DNA from: Dicyema japonicum
Taxonomy: Eukaryota; Dicyemida; Rhombozoa; Dicyemidae
Reading direction: 5' to 3'
Length of the DNA stretch: 64,000 bases
Assembly (NCBI GenBank): GCA_011109175.1
Contig: RDEW01000017.1
Coordinates: 1-64,000 of the forward strand
Within the stretch, counting starts at the first letter, position 1, and the number at the start of each line of letters is the position of its first letter. Positions 1 to 11,476 of the stretch are shown piece by piece. The notes below the pieces were generated by a model that ran no database searches, was not told where the DNA came from, and worked only from the letters and a program-made list of their open reading frames with translations. A program made the position numbers and the translations under genes.

Positions 1-95
1 CTTGGATGGCGTAGTTGATTGGAGGAACTAGGATAACCTAACTGTTTGACGTTTTTTTCTGTCTTTTTTATCGGTGATCCCGGAGTTCTAAATAA
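1..95 (+). mobile_element. 3' end of a jockey-type LINE (truncated by window edge)
   Basis: The segment ends in a short GC-rich block (cggtgatcccgg) followed by gttctaaataaag. The same tail, with the same upstream cctaactgt motif, is at 42150-42320, and a related one ends the jockey-type element at 20985. I read it as a LINE or LINE-mobilised 3' end. There is no coding sequence. Confidence 0.5.
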
Positions 96-700
96 AGAAA
101 TCTCAACACATGGATAGGGTAAGTGTAGCTCTTTTCTTTCAAATGCCACCACGTCATCGGCGAACCACGTGACATTATTCCAATCCCACGACATGCGTTG
201 GAAACTCGAATGCCTTTTTAGCGTCATTCGTAACGGAACTCCGTCTAGGATATCACTGACTACACTATGCTCCATGACACTGGAAATCTCTTACTTGTAG
301 CAACCAAAATCCGATTCCCCAGACTTTCTCCAACATTAGTCAACGCATATCTTCCACCTTTAATTTCTACTTTTCACGTGCTCTCAGATTCTTTCACCTC
401 ACTGAAGAATGTGCTTGTGACTTCAATACGAAGCATCCATTATGGTTTCTAATACAGTACCATGACAAGAATATCTATGGTCTCTGTATACTCAACGATC
501 AGGCTTTCCATACAAGAACACCAACTCGATGAAATGATAAACACTCATCTATTGACATCTCACTGTCATCTCCCATCCTAGCCTCTCTTATGAAACCAGG
601 AGTGACCATAACCGATATTTTGGAGGTCAAAACGAAATCACGGATGGGAAAACAGTGACCGACAATAATTAATTACAGCCTTGCAAACTATGGAGGATTC
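96..700. other. Unassigned sequence
   Basis: I see no conserved coding sequence, TIR or tRNA-like head. Short open frames exist but carry no recognisable motif. Confidence 0.4.
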
Positions 701-2090
701 AAGGAGTCGAAATGATGTTAGTCTTTTGCAGTTACACATCATCAGTTGAATGGTTTAACATGAGTGTCCTCAAGGCAAGGAAAGTATTTATCTCGATGGG
801 CCGACGTCTATACTCAAAAAGTACTCGGACAAAGTTTCTGATCAAAAAACGGAACTCCTTGAAAAAAATCCTCTCAAAAATGAAGACATCGTCGCAATAT
901 ATATGATCCACAATGAAGTAAACAGACAAATCAAATACATGAGCATAAAACAGGGCACGAAACTATCCCAAGATTTCTCCACAAACCCATCTATTAGAAA
1001 GGTATGGAAGACGATCAGATCCGTCAAAACCTCACTGTACAACATCTTGAAGAAATCCATGTGAACCCCAACACTCTGATTAACTATTATGCTTTAGTCT
1101 CCCACAAGGATTTTTCCAGAGATCACTGTGTTTACTTGAAGAGGACTAAACCAGAAACCTTTACAGACTGGATCGTATTCTCCGGAGCTGATGTCCATCG
1201 GAAAATATTTATGACGCGGAATTCCAAAGCCAGAGTCCTGGATTCCACATCCACTATAGAATTGAGGAACTTGGAGTCTCCAAATATCTGCCCTTCAACA
1301 TTGGTTCCGAGCAAACCACTCAAATTCCACACACTCGAGGCGTTGTAAGTGATCTGCAACAGTGGGAACTCGAGGACACGCTTTCTCTCAAATGGGATGC
1401 CTCAAGGATCCCAACTATCACCAACGCTGTTCAATTTGTATATACACGACATGCCATAACCCACGAACGAAAACTGTCTCCTCCTTTCATATGTGGACGA
1501 CATAGTCATTGCTGTAAGGGACAAGGGGGTACGAATTTGTCGCTCAAATGGTTCAGGGAATGTTCAATTCCTTAACCCAATGGTTGGAAGGACTGCGCCT
1601 GGGGGTGTAACCTACAGAATCATTTGTAACTCTTTACACCTTGCAGATATTATACAAGGAGGTATAAGATCACGAGCAACAACGTGGCAATCCCTTTAAG
1701 CCCACATCAACCATCATGTGAGTGACGTTTGACATGGACGTACATTAACAAAAACATGTTGAGAATCCGATGGACCCCATTCCGACGTCTCGGAAATTTG
1801 TACAACCCGCCTCACCTACACAAGTGAGCCGTGGTCAATAGCCATTTCCCACTCCTCTCTCCAGAAACTGTCCACAATCCAAAAAGCTGTCGAAAGAGTC
1901 ATTGGCCGCAACTTTAGGTACCCTACTCTGGGAGTACTTTTGATTAGACTACAACAGAAGATAGTGAAGAGATACTCTACCTAACATGTCCTTATATGAA
2001 ACCATGAACGAATACCTTAAAACCGCCCTAGATACAAGATAACCATGACCACCACTGCCTACTCGGCGTTCTGTTATGTTGGATTCAGAT
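700..2090 (+). pseudogene. Decayed jockey-type non-LTR retrotransposon (RT domain)
   Basis: The reverse-transcriptase core is visible but broken across frames. Around 1393-1450 a frame reads GMPQGSQLSPTLFNLYI, the RT motif that normally reads GVPQGS.LSP.LF. Around 1480-1515 it reads LLSYVDDIVIA, the catalytic YxDD box. The upstream open stretch 1004-1348 carries a linker block (TFTDWIVFSGADV) with a relative at 5960-6020. The 3' part to about 2090 contains many stops. The element is non-functional. Clade assignment (jockey/CR1-like) rests on similarity to the better copy at 19945-20985. Confidence 0.65.
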
Positions 2091-2239
2091 GTCTTTCTTA
2101 TTTGTTTAGAAATAGTTGGCTGAGAACGTTCAGTATAGAAGCAATATGTTTTTGTTTAAAACTTCTTTTAATTGAATAATTTGTTAAATTTAATATTATC
2201 TAATTTTAAATATTGTTTTAAAAATATAACATTTTGCTG

Positions 2240-2620
2240 TTACAGACTGTATGTCCATTCTGGAGACCCATCCATCATTCCAACAATTGAATATGCCTGT
2301 CCCACGTTGATATTATTTTCCCTTTGCAACCTACTCCAAAGTACATCTTGAGCCTGTTCTGCCGCTGTGAAGGCCGAGAGGTTGAAACGGGAAAAGTACA
2401 CGGTCCTACCCAATAATTTTTCGTTCGTTCCACTCGCCGTTGAAACGTCAGGTTCCCTTGTTCTTGCGATGCTGGGAATCTTGAGTCGTTAAGGGAATCG
2501 GATTTTTGCACAATCAAGAGATCGCGAGCACTGCTGGTTATTTGAGCGAATCTCGCTCGCCACCCTAAGAGGGAGTAGCCACGCAGTAAGCGCGGCACCA
2601 TTTGTTCACTTTTCCGTAAT
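2240..2620 (+). pseudogene. C-terminal fragment of a CR1-type LINE polyprotein
   Basis: Read on plus in shifting frames, this stretch aligns with the reverse complement of 42780-43200: both carry the block running from the cysteine/alanine-rich region through KxRRVERT to the terminal RGNxxSVMSAA-like end. Stops and indels are frequent. It is a dead 5'-truncated copy, followed directly by an RTE fragment. Confidence 0.55.
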
Positions 2621-2639
2621 AAATTATTGTATTTCAAAC

Positions 2640-2935
2640 AATCACTCCTCATCAACAATTCTGTCCAGCTAATGTTGCCATGGAGGAATACTTTCAAACC
2701 GAGGAGGTGAAGTTCCGAGGACGTCCGAGAGCATCACTGGCCACGACACTGAATGAAGACCTGAAGAGAATAGGATTATCTCTAACTACGGGAGATGACC
2801 TGGACCACTTGAGGGATTTGGCTCAGGATCGTGGAAAGTGGAGAAAATTAACTAAAAGATTAATGTTTGGTACTGCACTGGTTTTGTCATTTCCAATGGC
2901 AAGACGTTGTGCTTTATAATAATAATAATAATGTT
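2640..2935 (+). pseudogene. 5'-truncated RTE-type LINE, 3' end with (AAT)n tail
   Basis: The open frame 2680-2919 contains FRGRPRASLATTLNEDLKR and, further on, GDDLDHLRDLAQDRGKW. This matches the C-terminus of the near-complete RTE element at 48620-48780 (GFRGRPRVTLPTILNGDL...DDLDTLRELARSRGSW). It ends in a (taa)n microsatellite at 2918-2932, as expected for an RTE 3' end. Similar truncated copies lie at 6440-6706 and 59060-59265. Confidence 0.75.
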
Positions 2936-3051
2936 CTTCTCAAAATTCATTAACAAGTGGATTACATAATAATTAAAAAACAAAGAAAAAGTAACATATA
3001 TAAATATTAAAAATGATTCATTTTATTGGAGTAAAGGTTCATCATCTACCA

Positions 3052-5533
3052 CTAATAATATAAAACTACTTTTGGAGTAAGAGACGGTCTGATCCCCTCT
3101 TCCAATGCCTTTTCAAAGTGAGATCCCGTAATATATATGAGTTCCTTTCCATCTGGATCGTACATTATTATATCTTTAAGGGCCACCCTCACAGCCTTGT
3201 CCACCAAGGCCTGGAGATCGGCTCCCGTGAAGTTTTCCAACCTTCTGTCTTCACTCAGCACTTTAAAGTCAACGTCATCAGCCATCCTCGGTTCAGTCCC
3301 GTTCTAAATCTCACTGAGGATCCAAACTTTAGTGATCGCACACAGAATGGTGTGCCGGTCCTCTGTGGTGGGGATTCCAACAAAAATGGTGATGCCAATT
3401 CGGCCATGTCTTCTGATGGCAGGGTCCACCCTATCTAAGAGTTAAACTAATAAAAACCTGGCCTGTTGGTCGCGGCAAGGACGTAAACCTGGGACCTATC
3501 GTTTAGTCCATTAAGTTCTGTGAGCATTTGTGAAACAAATCTGCTCGAATGAGCTCCCTAAAATTGAAATAAGGTAAATCGTACATCCTCAACACCGTGC
3601 CTGGAAGGACAAATTCCGTCGATCTCGTCGAAGAATATAACTGAGGGAGCTCGACTTCTTGCCTCACAGAAGAGATCTCTTATGGCTCTCTCACTCTCTC
3701 CGACATACTACCGTGAATTATGTTATTTACCTTGTTTATAAGCTCGGGTCCAGAAACACCGAAAAAGTTGAGCCCAGCCTCGTTTGCAAGAGCCTACACG
3801 GTGAAACCAGAGGAAAACCTTAGCTAGCATCGTCTTTCCACATCCTGGCGGTCCCACCAGGAGAATTCCGTCTCCTCCACCTCCATAGGGCCCAATTCGA
3901 CTTTTATAACGTATTGGGGCCAAAAAGTTAAGTTTCAATTCCTCTTTTACGTGCTCCAGAGCTCCAACATCGCTCCACTTAACACGTGGAATTTCTCCAA
4001 AACGTTTCTTTTGAAGCGATGACTTTGTCTGACGCACACAATACTGCATTCAACACAAGGAAAAACCTCGAAATGTTCTGTTTTTAAAGGAATCGTTGAA
4101 TTCTCGACCTTTACTTCAGGATTTTCCAGCTTTTCAAGAACTAAACTTAGCAAAAAAACAACTTTTATGTAGCTGGACGTCCAGCTTGTCCGTATCAGCT
4201 CCCATGAGGGACAGATCCTCCCCAAAGTATTGTCTAAATAAAACAACTCCTTACAAGTCTTCCACGTGGTTACGGACCTCGTCGACGAAGACTTTTAGCT
4301 CTCCCCCAGTGTACCCGGGACACAGAGAGGACACATGACGAAGGTTAAGATCGTCGTCACAGAGCAGTTGGCTGCAGAATTTGAGGAGAAGCCTAGTTAT
4401 AATAAAACAGTGAGGACTTAAATCTCTCTTCCTCGGAGGGTATACCAAGCTGGTAACATGCCTGAAGGCGTCCGTGACCTCGCAAACTCTCATCGACGTC
4501 CTCCAGATTCTCGCATGTAGCTATTATGAGAACATTCGTGGTAGTATTGTGGAGGTCTACTGTGATCACAGAATATACCGTCAATGGTTTTTCTGAGCTG
4601 GTTGGTTAGGTTCAGACGGTGGAAGGGCTCCGAATGTTTCATAGGCATCCCAATTTGGTCAAATAGGATCACACAACCAGACTTCTGTCATTGATAATTC
4701 GAAAACGATAAAACCTTAATTTTATCGCGGAGATGACTTAATTTCTTATCTGCGTTGTTAGCCATCAGGTCAGAGGCCGTGTATTCATAGAGGGGGAGAC
4801 CCAAGTGCTGTGAAATTATTATTTAAACTTACCCCCGCTATGGAACGTGCCAGAAGGGTCTTTCCACACCCCCGGGACCATACAAGAGCATTCCCTTCCT
4901 TCCCTCTTTGTTTTGAAGAAATCGATAAAGAAAACAGCAAATTTTCTAGCATTAAAAACAGAATTTACGATGAGGACCGGACGAACCCCCACGATGTCTA
5001 AAATTGTAAATTTAACACAGAACCAGTCAACACGGACGACGGAACGGAATGATCTTCTTTAGAATTACCTTTTAATTCCTTCTTGGGTGATTCCTTTAAC
5101 TCAGAGACCTAAAAGTTATCATTTATTATTACTGAGTCCATCGTGAGATCAATGAACTCGCTGGGCTCTCCGTAGGATCTCTTAGTGTTTTGAGAGGAAG
5201 GAAGTTGTTTTTCCGTTTCGTGGAATTTCTTCCAGATTTCTTATACAATGATCTCATTTGGTCATTCGTATTGTTAGTAGAGCTGGGGACCTCTACAATA
5301 TCAGGGTCCCCAGTCAGATCAGCTGTTAGCGGCTCTTCAGTCGGGAGAGTTCGATACCATTCACTATAGAGTAAATATTTTGCGTTTACGCAATGTTGAC
5401 TGCTGCGTTTATCATTTCTTCTCTATTTTCGAGACCTTCGAACGTCTAGATATGACAACATGTGATTTACTTGCTTGATAAATTGTTTAAGGAGCATTTC
5501 CTGGGTTTTGATTTCGTAACTACGAATTTTCAT
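3052..5533 (-). CDS. NVL: NVL-like nuclear AAA ATPase (ribosome biogenesis), 18 exons
   Basis: NVL/Rix7 is a nucleolar two-domain AAA ATPase that remodels pre-60S particles. I rebuilt about 689 residues from ATG at 5533 to the stop at 3052, removing 17 introns of 21-30 nt, e.g. one splitting [12 protein letters not shown] from [18 protein letters not shown]. Human NVL is about 850 aa. D2 has an intact Walker A (GPPGCGKT), Walker B (FFDEID) and the NVL-specific NGT..ADV segment. D1 is divergent: its Walker A reads GCGKT, but Walker B is FDQIG and the sensor is IIATCENL instead of ATNRP. The N-terminal half keeps the SLYKK motif. Two one-base deletions relative to the family break the frame: in a G5 run inside the D1 Walker A (about 4872) and at an A5 run (about 5205). 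They may be consensus errors. No flanking gene suggests an operon. Confidence 0.88.
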
Positions 5534-6430
5534 CACTTCGCGATCTTTAACGCACAATATTTTTATTTATTTATTAATTTTTTTAAATATTTTGTTCGAT
5601 AAATTTAATTTTAATTAATAATATTTCACATATTTCACATGTATCGATTTTTTACTCTATAAAAAAATGATTAGATATAATCTAAAGATGGTAAAATAGT
5701 CAACAGAAGAGAACATCAGAAAATTACAAGAACTGATCAGAGAGATCGACAAGAACTTGAAGGCAGAAAATGCACATATGTGGGAGAGAATATCGAATAC
5801 TCTCTGCAGGAACCCCTCAATGCAAATGTCTGGAAGTGGATCAAGAACATAAAAAATTTCCCAGAGAGAAAAGGCCAAGTCTACATCAAACCCGACAGTC
5901 TGATAAATATTATATGTCTATCTCCAACAAGAAGTTTTGAAAAAAACCATGTATTCTATAAAATGATTGAACCGAAACGCTCCGATGACTGGATTCTCTT
6001 TACTAGCCAGGATATCCGCTGAGCCATATCCAAAGTCAACCACTCAAAAGTCAAAGGACCGGACAACATAACACAGTGATCGAGCTTTGGACTATTAGCC
6101 TATATCTTCAACCTATCTATCAACACGATTACAATCCCTGAAATATGGAAGAAGTCTCTAATCAAACCTATTTGAAAAACTAACCAATAAATTAACCATC
6201 TTTCTATCGCCCAATATCTATTCTGAGTCCGGTCTCACGATCCTTGAAAGTCTTGTTCTGGAAAACGTACAGGATTCAATCTCAATACATTCGACCCAGC
6301 ACGGATTCCGAGGTAACAGATCGACCACAACAACCCTCACACAATTCATTACGGAAGGATTTAACTCCCCCAAACCCCATCAAAGGACTGTACTTATATC
6401 CTTGGAAATCAGGTCTCTAACCCTGGAGAT
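5534..6430 (+). pseudogene. Decayed jockey-type LINE fragment
   Basis: The open stretch 5780-6022 ends in SDDWILFTSQDI, related to TDWIVFSGADV at 1170-1200. Just downstream, frames show EIWKKSLIKPI and a RT-like PxARIP..QI block with stops between. This is the linker and RT N-terminus of the same family as 700-2090. Nothing intact remains. Confidence 0.5.
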
Positions 6431-6439
6431 CACTGACGC

Positions 6440-6706
6440 CTGGTGGAAACTGTTTGTTTTACCACATCCTGCGTATGGATCTCGCTGCCCGAGAAAATGT
6501 GACGAAGGAGGATCACTTCATGTTCGAGGGAAAATTCTTCCGTGGCCGACCAAGGATAACACTCCATATCATATTGCACAAATATTTCCAAAAAGTTAGG
6601 AAATTTAAAAAAAAAACGGAAGACGATCTGGACGAGCTGAGATCGATCGCGTGTAACAGTAGAGGATGGGAGAGGCTAACTAATAACATTGTTTCTTGTG
6701 TTGCAC
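6440..6706 (+). pseudogene. 5'-truncated RTE-type LINE C-terminus
   Basis: The open frame from 6454 reads MFYHILRMDLAARENV, then FFRGRPRITLHIIL and EDDLDELRSIA. These correspond to GHILRLNAQVPANIA, FRGRPRVTLPTIL and DDLDTLRELA of the RTE copy at 45866-48846. It is a truncated retrotransposed copy with no RT domain. Confidence 0.75.
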
Positions 6707-7200
6707 AACCATTATGGCAAGGCTTTTTGTCCATTTCCACTCTTACATCCATGGATTTGGCGCGCGGTGGCAATTTACACGTGTGAATTTAGAATGAAAA
6801 AACTATCCATTCTTTAATGCAGTTGGGTATTTTCCAAAGTTTACACAAATTTTCTCTGAGATGTAATGGGAGCAAAGTGAAAGATATCCTGATAATTTAG
6901 TACTCCCTAACTAGCAGTCTTGTGAGACCAGTCGAGTCAAGGTCACTAATTTTGAAAACCGTTGAAATAAACGGGGTAACAATGCCTAAAGGATCAGTAA
7001 CTGTGAATGGAATCAAAATGGGATACTCTTATGACGAATCAGCAAAAGTAATATAATTTCTAGAAAATTTAGTTATTGGTTGTGGATGAGATATATACGA
7101 GATTTAGTGAGGTCTCAATATCCTGGAGTTAACAAATTAATTTAGTATTTGTTTGGGACTAACAGAGTTGTTTGAGGATATTTGCCTTAAATTTCTTAGT
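6707..7200. other. Unassigned sequence
   Basis: I see no recognisable gene, repeat head or TIR here. Confidence 0.4.
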
Positions 7201-7204
7201 TAGA

Positions 7205-7770
7205 ATAGTTTCATCATACAGATCCCCCAAATGCGGTAGTTGAAAAAGACTCAAGCTTGGACCACCGTTTTCGTTTACGCGAATAGCCCTTGAATTTTCT
7301 AGAACTGTAGGTAGGACAGCAACTGCTGAGATCGGAGATGCTATCGCGGAACAACTCGAAGACCCCGTAGAATGGCTCTTGACCGTTGGAATATACTATC
7401 TCTTGACAACTCGCTATTGTAACGGGATAAACTTTTTTTGGCTTTGTGGAGTAATATCTTACTCGTATAATCATTATCTTGTTCCCAGGGTCGTAGAGAG
7501 ACGGTGCATTCAAGACCACAGTCGTGAGAAACCCTCCAAGGAATGACTCAGTAAAGTGGGGGAAACCAATGATGCCTTTTGATATCGTCCAAACACTGGG
7601 CGCCTCGATGAGAACTTTTATTTCTTTCTCTTTGACCCAGTGATCCTGGGGGTAATAATATGGGAGCAACCCCCATGGATGTAGTGAAACAATATACAGA
7701 TCTAATTGGACGTAGTATGATTCCTCCTTGATATCGTCCAAACACTGGGCGCCTCTAGTCACTAACTAAG
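7205..7770. repeat. Composite SINE-like repeat block
   Basis: A 26-base string (gatatcgtccaaacactggg...) occurs at about 7578 and again at about 7728, giving a direct repeat of about 150-bp spacing. The stretch 7605-7665 (ttatttctttctctttgacc) is shared with the SINEs at 16668-16798 and 27480-27543. The long open frame over this block (7214-7762, minus) is therefore judged a repeat artefact rather than a gene. Confidence 0.55.
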
Positions 7771-7899
7771 GAATGGAGATTAATAACAGAGCAAAGGGCA
7801 AAGAACCCTTCAACCAAGTAGCCAGAGGGAAAAAAACCCACTGAGTTTTGTCATAACCAAAATACCAGGATACTAAGGAGTAATTTAAAAACAATATTC

Positions 7900-8225
7900 C
7901 AAAAGAAAAAAGCAAACTTCACAAAATAAACTAATTTTGAGTAGAATTTGACTTCTTCGACATCTTTGGAGCTCTAACCCCCGCTTGTAATCGGCCAGTA
8001 TCTCTGGTCGGATTGTCACAGTCAAAAATTATAAAGAGTATTACCCTGATGATTTTGTTCGATATTGAAAATATGTTTAAATTGGAATATTTTGTACTCT
8101 ATCCAAGACAAAAACCGAGGAATATTATAAATGTCTATTTTATTCATGAGTTCCCTGAATTCCTTCTGAGAAGACAAATAATCAGCATCCAGATTAGACT
8201 TGAAGCCCTCGAAAGAATCTCCCAT
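7900..8225 (-). CDS. Unrecognised small protein gene, two exons
   Basis: ATG at 8225 opens a clean 60-residue exon (starts MGDSFEGFKSNLDADY; rich in charged residues and aromatic F/Y/I, helix-like) to about 8046. A GT...AG gap of about 41 nt then leads to a second charged exon (ILADYKRGLELQRCRRSQ) before the frame ends near 7910. I do not recognise the family. There is no signal peptide or membrane span. It lies downstream of UBR7 on the same strand. Coding is inferred from open frames on either side of a plausible intron. Confidence 0.4.
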
Positions 8226-8434
8226 TAAATTCTACTCGTCAAAACGACCCAACAACCTTTACTATTATCAGAGCGCGATATTTTATTTTAAACATTTTTA
8301 TAAAAATAAAACTAATAAATAATTAAATTGAAAGTTATAAAATATTAAAGTTTCAACAAGAAACGTTAAGTTATTATTGAAAAGAATCTTTATTTTCCCG
8401 CTTTTTGATTATTTTAATTTCTACCCTGCTGCTT

Positions 8435-8600
8435 TTAGAATATGTCACGAAAATGTGGTTCCTGAAAATAAACTAAATATAGTCCTCCGTCGTCTAAGGG
8501 ACTTGAACAATTTGAGTACTCCAATTTAGAGAAGACAATTCCTACTTCCATAGAGCGCCAAGTAAGAAAGCCTCTGAGGTTCATACACACGTGGATATGA
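8435..8600 (-). CDS. Unrecognised short open frame downstream of UBR7
   Basis: An ATG-started frame (MNHGDHIHVCMNLRGF...) of roughly 55 residues begins about 100 nt after the UBR7 stop on the same strand. A potential 27-nt GT...AG intron lies inside it (gtaggaattg...ttggag). I recognise no domain. It could be a small gene, a UBR7 3' UTR shadow, or part of a larger unrecognised gene. Confidence 0.25.
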
Positions 8601-8700
8601 TCACCATGATTCATCCCTAATGGTATGACCAACACACATTATATAGAACACAAGAGAATATACAACAAACTAATTTAAATCAACCGTGGTCTCTTGGCCA

Positions 8701-9702
8701 TTAACTTTCAAAGAAGTCATTAACGTCATCATCAGTCACAACATCCCCACTCTCAGCAAAATCAGCTGCAAAAGAATCAAACTCCTCCATCAAATATTTT
8801 ATCCCCCCAGATAACGCGCGTTGCTGAGAGATGTCTAGATTCTCCATCCAGTGCTCTGAATTTGTTGAGTCAAAACTCAGCCCCTTCTTCTCATATTCAT
8901 CACAGTCCCCATCATCAACAAAAATAGGACTTTTTCATTTCTTAACATGTTTAGGCAGCTAGCACACTTGCACATAGCAGCCCTCCACTCTGCTGACAGT
9001 GCAATCGCTCCCTTTCCAGTGAAGATCTTTGATAAAGAAGGACATCCAATGTTTTTCTTGTAAGAATAGAAAAATGGATGTGCTTCTGCGCACAGATGAC
9101 AGACTAATTCTTGGCCATCCTCAAAATCCGAACCAGTCTCCTGCCAGATCAGGTGCTGCAAATTTGCGTAAGCTAATACCTGTGTATGGAACCAATCCTC
9201 GCAGATAATGCATTGTACCATAAGAGAGCTCTGGAAATGAAAATTTTCGCAAACCTCGTTGGCGTCGTAGATCGACTCACAAACGCAGTATTTCCCCTGA
9301 AAGTTGTGATTGTAGTCATTTCTTGTGTTTTCTGCATCTTTATTCTGTTATTGGTAAGGGATTTAGATACCGGCTCCAATTTGCATGGGTTTGTAGGGAA
9401 CTTCTTGTTTCCGCAGTCACAACGGAAGTTTCTCTTGGTGTAAAGTTCGATCAATTCATGGCCAGCGTGGCAGTGGTAGGAACAGGCAAGACATATCCCT
9501 GCAGGCTGGTCAGAAGTACAGTGAGGCAGGAATATATTGGCTGTCTGTTTACGTATGACTGAGATGGTAAGAATAAAATTACTTCACTGTACGAACATTT
9601 TGTATCGTCACATGCCCCCAAGAGAGCCCTGGCTGTGAGTTGATCCTGTCTCTCTCTTTTTATTACATCCTGAAGGCAGACCACATCATCATCATCGGAC
9701 AT
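8701..9702 (-). CDS. UBR7: UBR7-like protein (UBR box + PHD finger), five exons
   Basis: UBR7 is a nuclear protein combining a UBR-type zinc box (N-degron recognition) and a PHD finger that acts on histone H2B. Spliced length is about 301 aa (human about 425). ATG at 9702; introns of 24, 26, 24 and 24 nt. Visible in order: KCSYSE then RQPIYSCLT and AGICLACSYHCHAGHEL (UBR box); YTKRNFRCDCGNKKF, a near-exact family signature; GKYCVCESIYD...MVQCIICEDWFHTQ, the PHD; a C-terminal EWRAAMCKCASCL zinc pair; and an acidic tail ending DDDVNDFFES. Two one-base deletions interrupt the frame: after SCLT (about 9520) and at a T5 run after EKVLF (about 8935). Both flanks remain conserved, so sequencing error is as likely as decay. 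Confidence 0.9.
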
Positions 9703-9775
9703 TGGATACTTTAATTTAAACGAATTAAATTTTAAAATATAATTATCTAAAATTTAAATTATTAACTTGAAAGAA

Positions 9776-9945
9776 ACCAGGCCTCTCCGGAAGCTGCTCA
9801 AAAAACTAGGAATAATCAAATCTATTTTTGATGGCATTGCGACCCCTTTTCTAGCATTCAAATTATTCATTAAGCCATCTGTCAGCGATGCTTGTGCGTC
9901 ATGGGGAATCAATCTGTCCTGGACGAACAAAAAAAATCAGCCTTA
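9776..9945 (+). pseudogene. Jockey-type LINE fragment
   Basis: A frame reads LRKLLKKLGIIKSIFDG...FIKPSVSDACASWG, matching GLRKLNIIKPLLKS...LLKPTIEYACASWA of the copy at 19945-20985. It is a truncated remnant only. Confidence 0.6.
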
Positions 9946-10109
9946 ACCCTCGCAAATTGGCCATTTTTGGTTCTTTAGAATTTTAACCAATTTGAGAAAT
10001 GTTCAATTAGAAAAAAATAAAATCAATAATTTTTAAAAACAATGAACAAAAAATTGCCTCAAATGAATAAAAAAACGTATTTAAGTTTTATTAAAATAAA
10101 ATTTAATTT

Positions 10110-10200
10110 TTAACAGGTGGCTTCTCAAATTGATCTCTGTTGCAATCGTGAGAGGCAACGCAACGTCGATAATGTCGGCGGGGTTCACTTTGGATGGATG
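10110..10200 (+). pseudogene. CR1-type LINE C-terminal tail fragment
   Basis: The frame LISVAIVRGNATSIMSAGF matches the terminal tail seen at 26620-26690 (IGIAILRGNSFAIHAAGF) and 49900-49970. It is a 5'-truncated retrotransposon end. Confidence 0.6.
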
Positions 10201-10734
10201 GCTGTGTAAATTAATTATTCAATAAACTAAAATCATAAAAAATCCTAACTATTTTTCTTTGCTTCAATAATACTTGCTTTGTACTTTAGAATGTGATAAA
10301 TTTCATTGCTCAATCTCGACATTAGATAATAGTTTAACACAAGAGTAATGGTTGCATGTAATTGTGTTTTTAACTGATAAATACACACACACGTGTGGTG
10401 CACATCGTTGATTAAAATTTAACACTATTTGGAGAATTGAAGTTTTCAAATTTCTTCTATCTTGGGGATCTGGCCACGTGACTCATATCGTCAAATTAAT
10501 CTCCAAAATCACATTTTAATGATAATATAAAAAATCAAAATTTCGACCTCTTCTTTAAAGAACCCACGTGGTCGCTTGAATTAACCGGCGATGAATTTAC
10601 CTAGAACCAGATATTGGCATCTAAACAGAGACGACAAACAGCAACCTTGAATTTATTGGATGTGGTAGTACTCATCCTGATGAGATAAGGACATCATTGA
10701 TTAAAATATATTAAAATTATTCAAAAGACCAAGG
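10200..10734. other. Unassigned AT-rich sequence
   Basis: AT-rich with a short (ac)n run near 10385. No gene or repeat boundary recognised. Confidence 0.4.
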
Positions 10735-10935
10735 GTTACCAAACTAACAAACTCCTTGATCCTGACTTGTTCCAACGTTCCAGAACTTGTCTCCAGGTAA
10801 CGCCATTGTCCCGGGAAAGAATAGTGGATCCTCTTGATGTCGGCTAAGCATTGGGCGTCTCCTCAGTAAGGTGGATCCAATGACGCCATCGGAGGGAAGG
10901 AAAATAATTTTTGACCAATTAATCACATAGCACCA
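10735..10935 (-). repeat. SINE (S3 family), inverted relative to 16000-16170
   Basis: Blocks such as ccttccctccgatggcgtca (as reverse complement), ggatccaccttactgagga and the ccgggaaagaat block occur here in reverse orientation to 16005-16165. The S3 family core (tggcgtca...ggatccac...gagac) also occurs at 24260, 30170 and 52195. Confidence 0.6.
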
Positions 10936-11476
10936 CATGGCGCCATTGGTTGATCTGGTGGTAGAAAATCCAAAATCGACAAACGTGTATTTGAAAAAAG
11001 AAAGTAAGTTCTAAAGTCTGCATATCAGAGCCACGGTGAAATGTAGGTGTCGTTTGGGGTTGTTTTCTCTTTTCAGGATTGGATTTTGGTGAAGAAAATG
11101 AATATTAAAGGTTTTACAACTTCACTCTGTCTTTTCCATATTCCACATAACTTACTTGCCTTTTAGACGATCACCTCTTCTCTTGTACTTGTTTGCCCTT
11201 GATTACTTGTATACTTTGACTGATCTCTATGAGCCTCCGGTTTTAATAGTCATTTTTGTTAGCCACCTTTTTTGATAAATCACAAATTCAGGAAAAAACT
11301 TGCTTCTAAGAATGCAGCAATGGATCTTCCAGAAACAGTGCCGTCGCTTCAAAGTACCCTTTTTGCAGCACGTGTAGAAAGAATTGATTCTATGTTGATC
11401 ATTATGATTTATTTACTTTTTTCCTAACCTGGGGATTGACTGAGAACGATCATCTTCCAACTCATAAAAACAGATA
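10936..11476. other. Unassigned sequence
   Basis: No conserved frame, TIR or SINE head seen before the Tigger terminus at 11477. Confidence 0.4.

Noticed and set aside
7214-7762. 182-codon minus-strand open frame
   Set aside because: It lies over a SINE-like block with an internal direct repeat; its sequence recurs in noncoding repeats and contains no known domain.
9186-9443. Hydrophobic plus-strand open frame
   Set aside because: Antisense to the conserved UBR box and PHD region of UBR7.
4865-9525. Programmed -1 ribosomal frameshifting as the main explanation for broken frames
   Set aside because: The sites share no consistent slippery heptamer or pseudoknot that I can see, and similar one-base events occur in retrotransposons and in the opposite direction at 13453; homopolymer miscalls are simpler.
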